Assembly: GCA_030248135.1 (NCBI GenBank)
Contig: JASANC010001799.1
Location: 1 to 64,000 of the forward strand
Source: Theristus sp. LFF4_11
Taxonomy: Eukaryota; Nematoda; Chromadorea; Monhysterida; Xyalidae
Direction of reading: 5' to 3'
DNA length: 64,000 nt
The translations under genes were made by a program, and so were the position numbers. Below are positions 13,414 through 25,289 of this stretch, one piece after another. How positions within the stretch are numbered: position 1 is the first letter of the stretch; the number at the start of each line of letters is the position of its first letter. The notes under the pieces are model-generated. The model saw only the letters and a list, made by a program, of their open reading frames with translations. It ran no database searches and was not told the DNA's origin.

Positions 13414-15996
13414 GCAGAATTAAAATCAGTCATGCCATAGGAAATACAGTGAAACAGTTTACTTGGAGCACCCACATACTGCGCGGGGTTCTTTTGCTTG
13501 CAACTCGCATATGCATTTATATATTTTCATGCGAATGAACTGCTGAGTGGCATTGCGAATTTAAGAAAGGCATTTGAATTTCGCTAGCTATACTAGCTAC
13601 GTTTTCGCACATTTTACTGCTATTTTGCTTTCGACAGGACATCTGTCGATGCTGCGATGTTACATATGCCAATTATCTGAAAACCGCAGATTATAAACCT
13701 TCAATTTGAAATTTTGGCTTACGATTTCACTAAAGATTTTGGTATGTTCAATGTACCTAAACATGAATGACTATCATGCAGTATGTTGTTTGAATTCGAA
13801 AAAACAAGTGCACAGATTTGTTTTATCGATATTTCAGCATAAACAACACGAAATCTTTGTTTCACCAGCACGCAAATCAAGAATAGCACAAACTCAAGAA
13901 TGGTCCGTTAAGCAATTCAAGATCAGCAGAGAACCAGTGACAGTTATGCTTTCTCCACATTCATACACTCATGCACACACCCAACAACCCCAATACAAAA
14001 ACACAGGCACAACCGTGAAGAAACCGCCTGAAATACACACACACACACACATGGGCGCCGGACACTGGAACTGCGGACGACGCAACATATACAATGCAAT
14101 AACGGTTCCACCACAGAATTTATAAGCTCAGCTTGTCAAAGCCAGAAAGCACTCCGATAGCACTGAGAGATAGACGCAGTTGTGCAGGCAGCAATGAGTG
14201 CGAGAGAGTTTTTACGCGCCTATGTGTATTGAAATTTGTGCGCGCCGCAACTAACAACATGTTTATACATCACATTATTCCCTCTTGGCGCGCGCGCCAA
14301 CCGTACATACACTGACAGATGTGAAAACATGTATAGTCGAGTTGCGCGAGATACAGACACAACAAGAACAGAGAACACACAACACACAACACGCACACAC
14401 ATACACACATCGCATGTCTGTATTGCGTTGCCGCCGAGGTTCCTGGCGGATGCTATAAACCGTCGCTCACTCTCTCTTTTCACATAAACTTGGTGTTGTC
14501 AGGCTAGCGCGGTATGGTGTGTGTGTGTGTGTGTATGTGTGCTTCGCAGACACAGCAGCGCTCCATAATTTTGCCTCGTGGCACACACTTTTTCGCGCTT
14601 TCTCTTTTCCGCACTTCCAGACGCGCATAAGCAAAAACGCGTGCACGCCACGCTGCGAGCTTCGCGAACAGCCCCCGAACGAAAAACGCGCGGACGCGCA
14701 CACACATACACATACAACTTTTTTAGTATTTTCACCGGCGCCACCGCTGTTTCCTGCGCATGTGTGTGTGTGTGTGTTTAGCTTTGTGAGTCGCCTCACT
14801 TGCTCTGCACGCGTTTCAACTATTGTGCGCAGAAAGCAGCACCCTTTGTGCACTTTTTTTGGCGCGGATACGGGACCAAAACATAAAATTTTGCACGGTC
14901 ATTTTGTACGACTTTTTTTGCTATACAATGATGTCACTGATTCAAGTAGAGCGCTTAGAAACCCAGCTTCGTTTGTGCCATATTGATTTTTCGACGCATT
15001 TATGAGTAATACATAATGTTCATGTCTTTGGGTGTTCATTTTTCGGAAAAACGCTAGTTAGCTGGAAATACTGTATGTGCTTGCGTGTGCTTGTGCGCTA
15101 TATATTTTTTACTACTCATACAATGTATGTATTGTGCATGTACAATGTACATCAAGTTCGTTAAAATATGTCGTTATATGTTATTTGTTTATAGGAGGCG
15201 TAGCCGTGCACGGCAGTGCATGTTCCAACTGTGACGAAGGTTCAGTTTATAATAATATGTCATTGTCAGGATCAGGGAGACCAAAAAGTCGAGTCCAATA
15301 CGGACGTGCTATAACAATGTGCCACTTTTCAAAGAGCATGTACGTGTGACGCATATGCGTCACTCATTGGGACACCAAATTACCTCGCGCGTTTGTTGCT
15401 GAGTTTGCTGTTATTATTATTTAAACATTGATATTGAGTGTTTGCGTGTAGCTTTTTTATTAGTAGGATAGCAGGGTTCAGTAGAACCATAGCAATAGCA
15501 ATCTGCGCAGATTTGTTACTCAAAATTTCTCAAGTTGATGATGCAACAAATAGACGCATTCAAAACTTGACCAACAACATTGTTGGGCAAAACAGTTCTC
15601 TTTGACCGTAATGGTAAACAGAAATCTGGCATTCCTTCAATATTAAACAGCAAAAATGTTTACATGTGGCAGACTATTCAATTTGCTAACTTACATACAT
15701 AAGTGTAAGGTTACTACATTTTCAGACGTAATGATGGATTAAGGTCACAAAAGCACACTCCGCCTTCGGCATTGCGATTGGGCGATTTTCGTTGAACTCC
15801 TGGAATTGAATGGAAACTAGTTGTTACTTCATCACGCCAGCAGTTCAGTTTTTTGAAGAATAAGCGCAGAAACAACAACGAAGATCGCAAGAAGGTTAAA
15901 CGACAACGAAAAACAACTAGTGGATCAAGTCTGCTAATCGCGAATCAGCACAAATGACATTGGCAAACCGGCTGTAAATTCTCTCTCAACGAAATC
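13414..15996. other. spacer with CA/TG-rich DNA, upstream of stomatin 1
   Basis: Contains many CACA and TGTG runs between about 13960 and 14790 and no supported gene. The last few hundred bases before 15997 are the likely 5' region of the stomatin gene, but I see no defined promoter element or splice-leader acceptor that I would assert. Confidence 0.5.
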
Positions 15997-17261
15997 ATGG
16001 CCAAAGATCCACATTTCGTTCAACAGTCATCAGCGATGATGGCAACATCACCGCCGGAGACGGAAACAATCGGCATCTGGTTCGGCTACATTCTACAAGT
16101 TGCGTCATGGATCATCGTCGTTGTGACGTTTCCAATTTCAATGTGCTTCTGCTTGAAAGTCATTAAGGAATACGAGAGAGTGGTGATATTCCGACTTGGT
16201 AGACTTTTAGACGGCGGCGCCCGTGGACCCGGCATGATATTCATTTTGCCCTGCGTGGACACGTACAGAAAGATCGATCTTCGGTGCGTTCCACTTCATT
16301 TTTTTGTGAAACTAGACAGAATTCATTCATTAGATATAGTAAAATGAAAAGTAAGATGCATCCTTTTCTTCTTTGCAATTGAGCATTCGTGTGGCCCACT
16401 TGGCATATTTTGATTGTATGTCTCCAGTACACATGTTACTTTTAGTGTCGTTTCCTACGCGGTGCCGCCTCAGGAGATTCTATCAAAAGACTCCGTCACG
16501 GTGTCCGTTGACGCAGTTGTCTACTTTCGTACGTCTGACCCAATCGCGTCTGTAAACAACGTCGACGACGCCATTTACTCGACCAAGCTACTCGCACAGA
16601 CAACCTTGAGAAATGCGCTTGGCATGAAGACGCTAACTGAGATGCTCACGGAGAGGGAGGCAATCGCACAGTTGACTGAGACCATTCTAGACGAAGGCAC
16701 TGAACATTGGGGCATCAAGGTGTGTGTGTCAGTTTTCGGTTTTGCGTGTATTTAATTTAAGTGTCTTATACTTATGCCATATAAACTTTTCATGTAATCA
16801 TATTTGTCTTATTCAGGTGGAGAGGGTAGAAGTGAAAGACATCCGTTTACCACAACAATTAACAAGAGCAATGGCTGCCGAGGCAGAGGCTGCTCGAGAA
16901 GCCCGTGCCAAAGTGGTCGCGGCAGAAGGAGAGAAAAAGGTTCGTGGTCTACATGTGCACCAGTCACATGTAGTTTCTATCTTACAGTCATGTGTTTTAT
17001 GTTATATACTTATTATTACTATAGTTACTTACTAACTGCTGTGCTCAATATATTATATGTACAATTGCTGCTTTATGTCATTATCAGGCGTCGCGTGGTT
17101 TAGCGGAAGCAGCGAAAGTGATCGGCGAGTCACCGGTTGCCCTCCAACTGCGCCACTTGCAAGCGCTTAGTTCGATCGCTGCAGAACACAATTCAACTAT
17201 TGTGTTTCCAGTGCCAGTTGACGTGCTTGGAGCATTTATGCAAGGCAAAAAGGACGAATGA
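15997..17261 (+). CDS. unc-1-like: UNC-1-like stomatin, copy 1
   Basis: Stomatin (band 7/SPFH family), an integral inner-leaflet membrane protein. Family members oligomerise and regulate ion channels and gap junctions. Exons are 15997-16283, 16446-16719, 16817-16939 and 17088-17261, all with GT/AG sites, giving 285 aa, the usual family length. Residues 31-53 form the hydrophobic hairpin with the hallmark Pro46, followed by Cys50 and Cys52 (possible palmitoylation sites) and [12 protein letters not shown]. The SPFH core contains [20 protein letters not shown]. The helical region has [16 protein letters not shown], and the C terminus has [20 protein letters not shown]. It is near-identical in the core to nematode UNC-1 as I know it. 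An AATAAA lies at 17386. It is the first of three tandem paralogues. Confidence 0.97.
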
Positions 17262-19379
17262 AGAATCATTGTGAACTTGAGAAAACAACGTTTGTTCAGT
17301 TATTTCAACAACGTACATTGTACATAAAATTGATTTAAATGAGTTAAAACCTTTTTCCGTTTTTACTCAACAATTGGAAGGTTAAAATAAAAATTCGGGA
17401 GTTGCCGAGCTGATGAAAGTGCGACGTCATCGATCTGAATGCTGGCATTAAAACTATACATTTAGTATACTTGAGATTCCATTTTTTCGATACTTGTTTT
17501 TAGATTTTGCATTGTACTTGTACTGTCTGGTAAAGCATTGTTTCTCCCTGTTCGATGAGTTTGCATAGTTTTCCATTGTTCTTATGTCCTTCGTTTTACT
17601 GCTTATTGCAAATAATGTTGTCGTGTTTTTTGTTGTGAAATGAGTGTTTGAGTAAGAGCGGCAGCTGGCTTTCAATGTTTCAAACGTTCATTTGGATACC
17701 CTGTGAACTGGCTTTCGGGGTTTGGTAAGTTTTTCTGGCGCTTACTTACAGTAGAATATGCACAGTTGTTTTCATTATTGTTCAATTCATGCTTTTCAAT
17801 ATTGTAGCTAATGCTTTTATTTTAATAATTATCAATTAACAGCGTGCTAATGTGCCGAATGTTTGTTTTGTTTTCTTATATTGTTAGACACACACAACAA
17901 ATTTTGGTATCACTGTGCAGCAGCATTTTTCGTCTTGGTCACCATTTTTTTCAAACTGGTAACCTTTTGAACCCAGGATTTGAAACGTAAAATTTGAAAC
18001 ACGCACTCGTGTTTGGTAAACTGGACCGATAGTTTTTAAAGCTGGGCTGTTTTTTCTGCTTATTCAACTGCGGAAAACATCAGTGTACAATTACTTGAAT
18101 GTTAATGGCAAGTCATGGAATCGTGTGTTGTGATCAGGTTTCTAATTCTAGTACTAGATACAAGCATTGATCAAATAATGTTATGGGCGGACAAACTGCG
18201 TTTTAATAAATGTTTGTATTAGTCTGAGTCTTGTCTGAGTATTTCTCAGTATTTGTCAAACAAATTTAGATTTTGTCAAGTTGTAACTTTCTCGCCGAGG
18301 CCAGCTAAAGAACAATGTCGCAGTTGTTTATTTTTATTCCGCCACTTTGTCCTATGCTGTTTTTAAGTTTGCAATGAACTGTCGTCCCAACTAATGGCAC
18401 ATATTGGTGACATGTTTTATGTTTCACGGATGCTTTCTTAATTCAAATTAATACATATGTGTTGAAATATAGTTGGAATGGAAAAATGTGGAAGTAAATA
18501 TTAAATGAGATCGAGCTTTTATGCCTAGCAAGTTGTACTCATATATGTTTCTAGCACTTAGATCAACTCGATACATTGAATAACTGGTGCAAAAGTACTC
18601 ATTCGCAAAGCCATACTGCACGTCAACGTTCAAATGTTGCCTTTTTTGTGTCCTATTTTTAACATGCTTTGCTAAGCAGTCCATGCATTACACATGCGCG
18701 GTCAGTATGTTCTTTGTGTAAATTCTAGCCACATTCGACAACACATAGAAGCTAATGCGTCACTTTTCGTCGGTTCTTTTTCCCTCGCAATAAACGTTAT
18801 ATGCCCAGTCGGCGCCTTGTGCATGCTTGCTTGCTGGTACATCGGCTTATTCTGAGCGAAGCACAGACTTCCCGTTCATACACATGTTCAAGCATATAGT
18901 ACTTCCCAAAATACATCATGCGCTCCACCAACGTGGCTTTGCTCGAAAATATGTGGTTTTTGTACAGTGTTCAACTCTGTGGTTGCTTCAGTCTTGGGAC
19001 GTCACATGCATAAAATTGTCTTATTTTAAATGGAAAAGCGTTTGAGTTGACAATGTACAAAACATTGTGTACCCATTTGCTTGTATATTGAACGTGTTCC
19101 AATCGAACATTATTTTTAACCTTCTAATTTCAGCTCACAGGAATTTTCCCACAATTCAAAAACAACTGGCCGCAAGTTATTTGTTTCCAATTCTACAACA
19201 AGCTGTCGGAACAATTGCGCACAATCCACCATTTACTGACATTCAATAAAATAACTGATGTCGCATCGCACAACAAACGACATGTCAACAGGTCATCTGA
19301 AAACAAAGTATCAACAACACTTCGCACCGTGAATTCCGTTTAATTAAATCATCTCAACAAAAGGAGAAGCTGCCAAATT
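17262..19379. other. spacer between stomatin 1 and 2
   Basis: Includes the 3' untranslated region of copy 1, with AATAAA at 17386-17391, and the 5' region of copy 2. It is AT-rich with no other supported feature. Confidence 0.6.
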
Positions 19380-20794
19380 ATGTCTCACGCTAAAGATCAA
19401 CATTTTGTACAATATTCGATGCATACGGAGGCTCCGCCAGAGACGGAAACAATTGGCATATGGTTCGGGGTAATTCTACGAGTCGTGTCATGGATTATTG
19501 TGATTGTGTCGTTTCCATTTTCGATGTGCTTTTGCTTGAAAGTCATCAAAGAATACGAAAGGGTAGTCATATTTCGACTTGGACGCTTGATGGCTGGCGG
19601 TGCTCGCGGGCCTGGCATGATATTCATTCTGCCGTGCATTGATACGTACAGAAAAATCGATCTTCGGTATGTAAAGTTTTTGGTTCAAATGCGAGAAAAG
19701 ATATTGTGCTCGATGGTATTTCATTTACAATTTTGCTCAATGCTAAAAGCTATTCCAAACAGGCCCTCTGAACATGACGACACAAGACGTAAATGCAATC
19801 ACAGTAACCAAAAACTGATAATTAGCATACATACAGCCATTGTTAGTTGTTGGAAATCTACCATTTTTATGCTTTTCCAGTGTCGTCTCGTATGCAGTGC
19901 CGCCACAAGAGATTCTATCGAAAGATTCCGTCACAGTGTCCGTTGACGCAGTTGTCTACTTTCGTACATCTGATCCAATCGCTTCTGTAAACAACGTCGA
20001 TGATGCTATTTATTCGACCAAGCTGCTCGCACAGACAACCTTGAGAAACGCGCTTGGCATGAAGACGCTCACTGAGATGCTGACGGAGAGGGAGGCAATC
20101 GCACAGTTGACTGAGACCATTCTAGACGAGGGCACAGAGCATTGGGGCATTAAGGTACGCTTTTTCTTAAATGGATTACACAGTTTGTTTTACTCTGAAT
20201 ATGAAATCTGTTGTGAAGGAAACCGTTTTGAACAGGTTTGTTTGGTTTGCACTGACCAATCCAGGGGCACTGCATATGCGTTTGCCTGGCGAAACCGCAA
20301 ACAGCGCAATTTAAATCTTGTTTTTTTTTGTATAATTCCATTTTGTGTTTTTCAGGTGGAAAGAGTGGAAGTGAAAGACATTCGTCTTCCACAACAATTG
20401 ACAAGAGCAATGGCTGCCGAAGCAGAGGCGGCACGTGAAGCCCGTGCCAAAGTTGTTGCTGCAGAGGGAGAGAAAAAAGTGCGTGTTAATTTCTTATTTT
20501 ACTTGCAACTTTTCAATTTGACTGTTAACGGGGGGGGTGGTTTTTTAAAAAATGTTTGTATATTTTTTTTTTTTGGTGTTTTTTGGTGGGTGGTTACAAA
20601 AAATTTTTTTTTTAATAAGGGGGGGGGGGGGGGGGGGGGAAGAAAAAGTTATTGGTGAGAATCCGGTTGCGCTCCAACTACGCCACTTGCAGGCGTTAAG
20701 TTCAATTGCGGCTGAGCATAATTCAACGATCGTATTTCCGGTACCAGTTGATGTGCTTGGTGCATTTATGCAGGGCACGAAAAAGGACGAATAG
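19380..20794 (+). CDS. unc-1-like: UNC-1-like stomatin, copy 2 (exon 4 start damaged)
   Basis: Same function and family as copy 1. Exons are 19380-19666, 19881-20154 and 20356-20478, of exactly the same lengths as in copies 1 and 3. The fourth exon is readable only from about 20640 ([20 protein letters not shown]...) to the stop at 20792-20794. The expected first codons (in copy 3, AARGLAEAA) and the acceptor AG are replaced by T-runs and a run of about 21 G at 20522-20639. The frame does not join from any AG there. The rest of the protein is intact and has no stop, so the block looks like bad sequence or a recent insertion in a working gene. N terminus is [14 protein letters not shown], shared with copy 3. 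Confidence 0.9.
20522..20640. other. poly-G / poly-T block of doubtful sequence quality
   Basis: Short words built almost only of G and T (GGGGGGGTGG, a T run of 12, TTTTTTGGTGGG, a run of about 21 G) sit exactly over the 3' end of intron 3 and the first codons of exon 4 of stomatin 2. It has no counterpart in copies 1 and 3. Confidence 0.7.
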
Positions 20795-23242
20795 GTGGCT
20801 TCTACGTTATTTATTTTAGCACGCTTCATAGTACAATTTCATTTCATAGTTTCATATTGTTACTTTTATTGGCAAACCACCACAAACGTTCAACCAATCA
20901 GTTCAATCATCTTCCATTTTCTTAAAGTTAAAATTAAACAAGAGTTGACAGCTGATTGAGCTGCAATTGTTAGAAAACAGTTCCGCTACACATGCGTGAG
21001 CCTGTTTGTCAAAGCGTGGTTATTTTTATTGTTGTTATATTTTGATTTCTAACAACTAATTCTCAAACACTTTCAACGCGTTTGATTTTCGTTTTGTCCA
21101 TGTCCACTAAATTTGACCGTTTTGTCTGATCATTTTTAGCTTAACACAACTGCAACTTGTTCCGACACGTTGTGTTAAAATGTAACTTTTGGTGTCGTTG
21201 CAATGTGTACACTGGTTCTAAACTGCTATAAACTGTCCTAAATTTGCTGTTCCGCGTCTTCACTCACAACCTGAGTAGTCAGTTCCGAATGGTGAATGTA
21301 ATTTTATCACAGTAAAACCTCAACAATACAAGGTCTCAGATTTTTCTATGAGTAATTTTTAGTAGCACAATAATCAAAGTCGGGGTTTTACTGTGTATAT
21401 ATGTTTTAACACGTCATCTGTGTGCACACCATCACATGCTGCAAGCAGGTGTTAACAAATTATCAGATGTATTTAACACCTGTGGGCAGCAACAAGCACA
21501 GTTTTTGTGATCATGAAGTCGCAATGGTGCAACGTACTGATTGCATGCTGTTTACGCCCCACATTGTTTGACTAAATAATGTGATGCTGTAATTGGATAC
21601 CGTAATAGAAATTAGCACGTGAATACACAATAATTTTGTCAAGTTTACTATTTTGAGGTGTCTACTCAATAATTTTTAAATTCACTCTTCATTTTTTGTT
21701 TTTCTAGTCGAAATGTGATTAAAGATAAATTTGCGTGATTCACATAATTTCGTGATAAGTTTGTGTGTTATTTACGTTCTTGTTTATAAGTGGAGTGTTT
21801 TTGCACTGTTTTTGGAACCTATTGTTTTGACTGCAACGTGTACGCCTAGTCATAAACCAAAGTTGTCTGTTAAAAGTCAAATGCACTTGAGTTAATATTA
21901 ACCGACTTTTTTGTGGTCAATGTGTTATGTGTTATTAAAACGTTTTGTTTGTTAACATTAGAGTTTGTCAGTGCAATGGTTTAATGATTATTTGTTGCAT
22001 TTATTTTTCCCAAATGTTGTAAATTTTTGTACCTATTGTATGTGTACTATACTGAGGTAGCAGCGCAGTGCCAAAACGTGCGCATTGTACTTGATTAAAA
22101 AAGTAACACTTTCATAACTTTGCAAACTATAATGCTTATTTATGCTGAATAAATCGATGAACTAAACAACACTGGAAAGTTCTCACAACAAATTGCAAAA
22201 AATCCACTAACTCAGCGCATGCCAATACAATGTTAATTGTTCAGCATTAAAAAGATTATACTTCGCCAGGAAAACTTTCTTCCAACAGTTTCCGTTCTCG
22301 TTCTCTGGGAATTTCGGGTGACATATAATTTCGGGCGTGCTTCACCACACTGTTTGTGGTTAAGGTAAGGCTCAATCACACTTTATTGTCGTGCTTGTGC
22401 TGCACACTGCGCTGCAATATTAATATTGTTTGACCCTTTCCAATGCAAACTTTCAATTTTATTTCGGATCAGAACACTGTGTGCCGTTTCCTTCAATTAC
22501 TGTGCCAGAAAACTGTGTATGCGTGTCCTCTATTGCTTGATGTCAGCTTCTAGACTAGAACTATATGTTATGCTGTGTGTCGTTGCATGCACCTTCACGT
22601 GGAGCATAGTAAGATACTCTTTTCATCGAACTTAAAAAGTTTTATGAATTGAACATGGATACTGATTGGCTGCAAAGTCAGTTTACAAGACGTTCTTCAT
22701 TTTCCACAAAGCTTACACGCCGTTATTTCTGATATCTCCTCCTCTGTGCTGCAACAATCCAGCGATGGATTATTAAACTTGTCATAGAATATTGCGGAAA
22801 TATTAGCTCAATTGTTTCCATATTCATTTTGTGGCTCGCAAACCACAATTTAGTGTGGCAATATAATCTAGAGCATGCGCTCGTTCATTAGACAATTGTC
22901 ATTCTTAGCAATGGCTTAGTTATTTTTTATTTCGTTTTTATATCTGCGCGTAGATTTCACTACTTTATAATTTCTGCTTCAGTAAGACCGAGCAATGCAT
23001 TATTTTCAACCGGCTATTGGCGCTTTCATTGTGTGTGACGAATTCGAGTCTTGTTATTGTTGCTTTAGTACCTCAGTGTAATGAAAAAAAATTGCATTTC
23101 GCATGCAATTTTTTCAACATTTAATGTGTGTTTTTTCAAATTGTAAAAAAACAAATGTCTGCTACTTTTTTATAAAGAGCAACGACAAAATACTTATTTA
23201 AAACAATACAATAATTGAATATAAACATCGGAATAACAGACA
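20795..23242. other. spacer between stomatin 2 and 3
   Basis: AT-rich, with no coding frame of the quality seen in the flanking genes and no repeat shared with other parts of the window that I could recognise. Confidence 0.6.
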
Positions 23243-24369
23243 ATGTCTCACGCTAAAGATCAACACTTTGTGCAATACTCAATGCACACCGAGGCGCCAC
23301 CAGAAACTGAAACAATCGGCATTTGGTTCGGCTATATTCTGCAAGCAGTGTCATGGGTGCTCGTCGTCGTGACATTCCCATTTTCGATGTGTTTTTGCTT
23401 GAAAGTAATCAAGGAATATGAGAGGGTGGTCATATTTCGACTCGGGCGCTTGATGCACGGAGGAGCACGTGGACCTGGCATGATATTCATCATGCCCTGC
23501 ATTGATAACTACAGAAAAATTGATCTTCGGTAATTTTTCGACAAAAGAATAATGGTTTTGTTTTTTTGTCGTTCAAACTTTTAAAAGTTTGTTAAGTGAT
23601 TTGAAAAGAGTATAAAATTCGCTCAAAATACTTTTCAGCGTCGTCTCTTACGCGGTTCCACCGCAGGAGATTCTGTCGAAAGATTCCGTCACGGTGTCAG
23701 TGGACGCAGTTGTCTACTTTCGTACGTCTGATCCAATCGCGTCAGTGAACAACGTCGATGACGCAATCTACTCGACAAAGCTGCTCGCACAGACCACCTT
23801 GAGAAACGCGCTCGGTATGAAGACGCTGACTGAGATGCTGACGGAGAGGGAGGCAATTGCACAGTTGACTGAGACCATTCTAGACGAAGGCACTGAACAT
23901 TGGGGCATCAAGGTAATAAAGGCTAAAGAAAGCAGTGTTCTTCTGAGTTTTCTTTCTCATGTGCACGAAACAGTTGTTTGAAAATTTTTACGTGTTTTAA
24001 GGTGGAGCGTGTGGAAGTGAAAGACATCCGTTTGCCGCAGATGCTCACGAGGGCGATGGCAGCTGAGGCTGAAGCAGCACGTGAGGCTCGCGCAAAAGTG
24101 GTTGCAGCCGAGGGCGAAAAGAAGGTCAAGCTTCAAAAATGTTTTGCCAACAACATTGTAGACGCTTTCCTTTTCTCAAATATATTTGTTTCCAGGCTGC
24201 ACGCGGTCTAGCAGAAGCGGCAAAAGTTATTGGTGAAAATCCGGTTGCGCTCCAACTGCGTCACCTGCAGGCGTTAAGTTCAATCGCAGCAGAGCACAAC
24301 TCAACGATTGTGTTCCCAGTACCAGTTGATGTGCTCGGTGCGTTCATGCAAGAGAAGAAAGAAATCTAA
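23243..24369 (+). CDS. unc-1-like: UNC-1-like stomatin, copy 3
   Basis: Stomatin/SPFH membrane protein, 285 aa, channel or gap-junction regulator by family. Exons are 23243-23529, 23639-23912, 24002-24124 and 24196-24369 (lengths 287, 274, 123 and 174, identical to copy 1). Hydrophobic hairpin is at about residues 31-53 with the conserved proline in [13 protein letters not shown]. The SPFH core, the [21 protein letters not shown] helix and the [15 protein letters not shown] tail are all present. The C terminus ends EKKEI where copies 1 and 2 end in KKDE. Introns are 71-109 bp and unlike those of the other copies. The donor of exon 3 (GTCAAG) is weak. A possible AATAAA lies at 24787. Confidence 0.97.
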
Positions 24370-24830
24370 GCATGTTTGCTTTGTTTTGTATTTGATTGTT
24401 TCGCTCTCTAGAATTGTTGTTTTCACATGGATTCGTTGATGAAAAATTGAAATGATTTATTCCTCGCTTGCGTAGTACTTACATGTACAGTACCCCTGTA
24501 GTTTTAATTTCAGTTTTTTTGCTTTCTGAGACTTCCAAGAGTTATCATCGGCAACACGTTACTCAACTGTAACTGTACTGCTTATGTTCTTTTAATTTTC
24601 ACAAGCTAAATGTAACGTTAATAATGGTTTAATAATTACAATTGTGACACTCCGGTTTAACGTGATTTCAGTAACCCGCTGTGGTATTTTCACAGTTTTG
24701 TTTGTTGACAGTTTAAACTGTTGTTTGCGTCATACACAATTACATGTACATGTGACTATATTGTTAAACAATTTAAATGCAAATGAAATAAATGTGTAAA
24801 ATAATGTTTTCGAAAGTATCCAGATTCAAA

Positions 24831-25289
24831 TACCGTATTACCTCTATTAAACCCCCCCAAAATTAAACCCCCCCCCCAAAAATAAACCCCCACCCCCTCG
24901 ACAAGTTTTCAAATAATCCCCCCCCCCCCCCAAAAATAATCCCCCATGGGGGATTATTGAAACCTGTTTGAAACACATACCCAGCGAATTCAGTGGCTGG
25001 TTGCACTGAAAATGATGAAATTGTGCTACCAAGGCCCCAAATGGATGAGTTAATGGTAATTTCATTACAAAAGGCTGTTGTAAAAGGAAATTTCTATGTA
25101 GAATAGAAGTTTCTGCGACTTCCTTCCTGCCATGGAAGGTATTTTTGCCATTTTGCCCACTCCTAAAAATGGTTTCCAAATAAACCCCCCCCCCCAAAAA
25201 ATAAAGCCCCCCCCCCAAAATAAACCCCCACCCCCAGAAGTCGCTGAAGAAATAAACCCCCATGGGGGTTTATTAGAGGTAATACGGTA
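24831..25289 (-). mobile_element. G-rich TACCGTATTAC miniature element, copy 2
   Basis: Ends TACCGTATTACCTC and GAGGTAATACGGTA, with C-runs between AATAAA words on this strand and the same unique core as copies 1, 3 and 4 in reverse orientation. It follows directly on the last readable codons of the minus-strand gene at 25290-27726. Confidence 0.85.
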
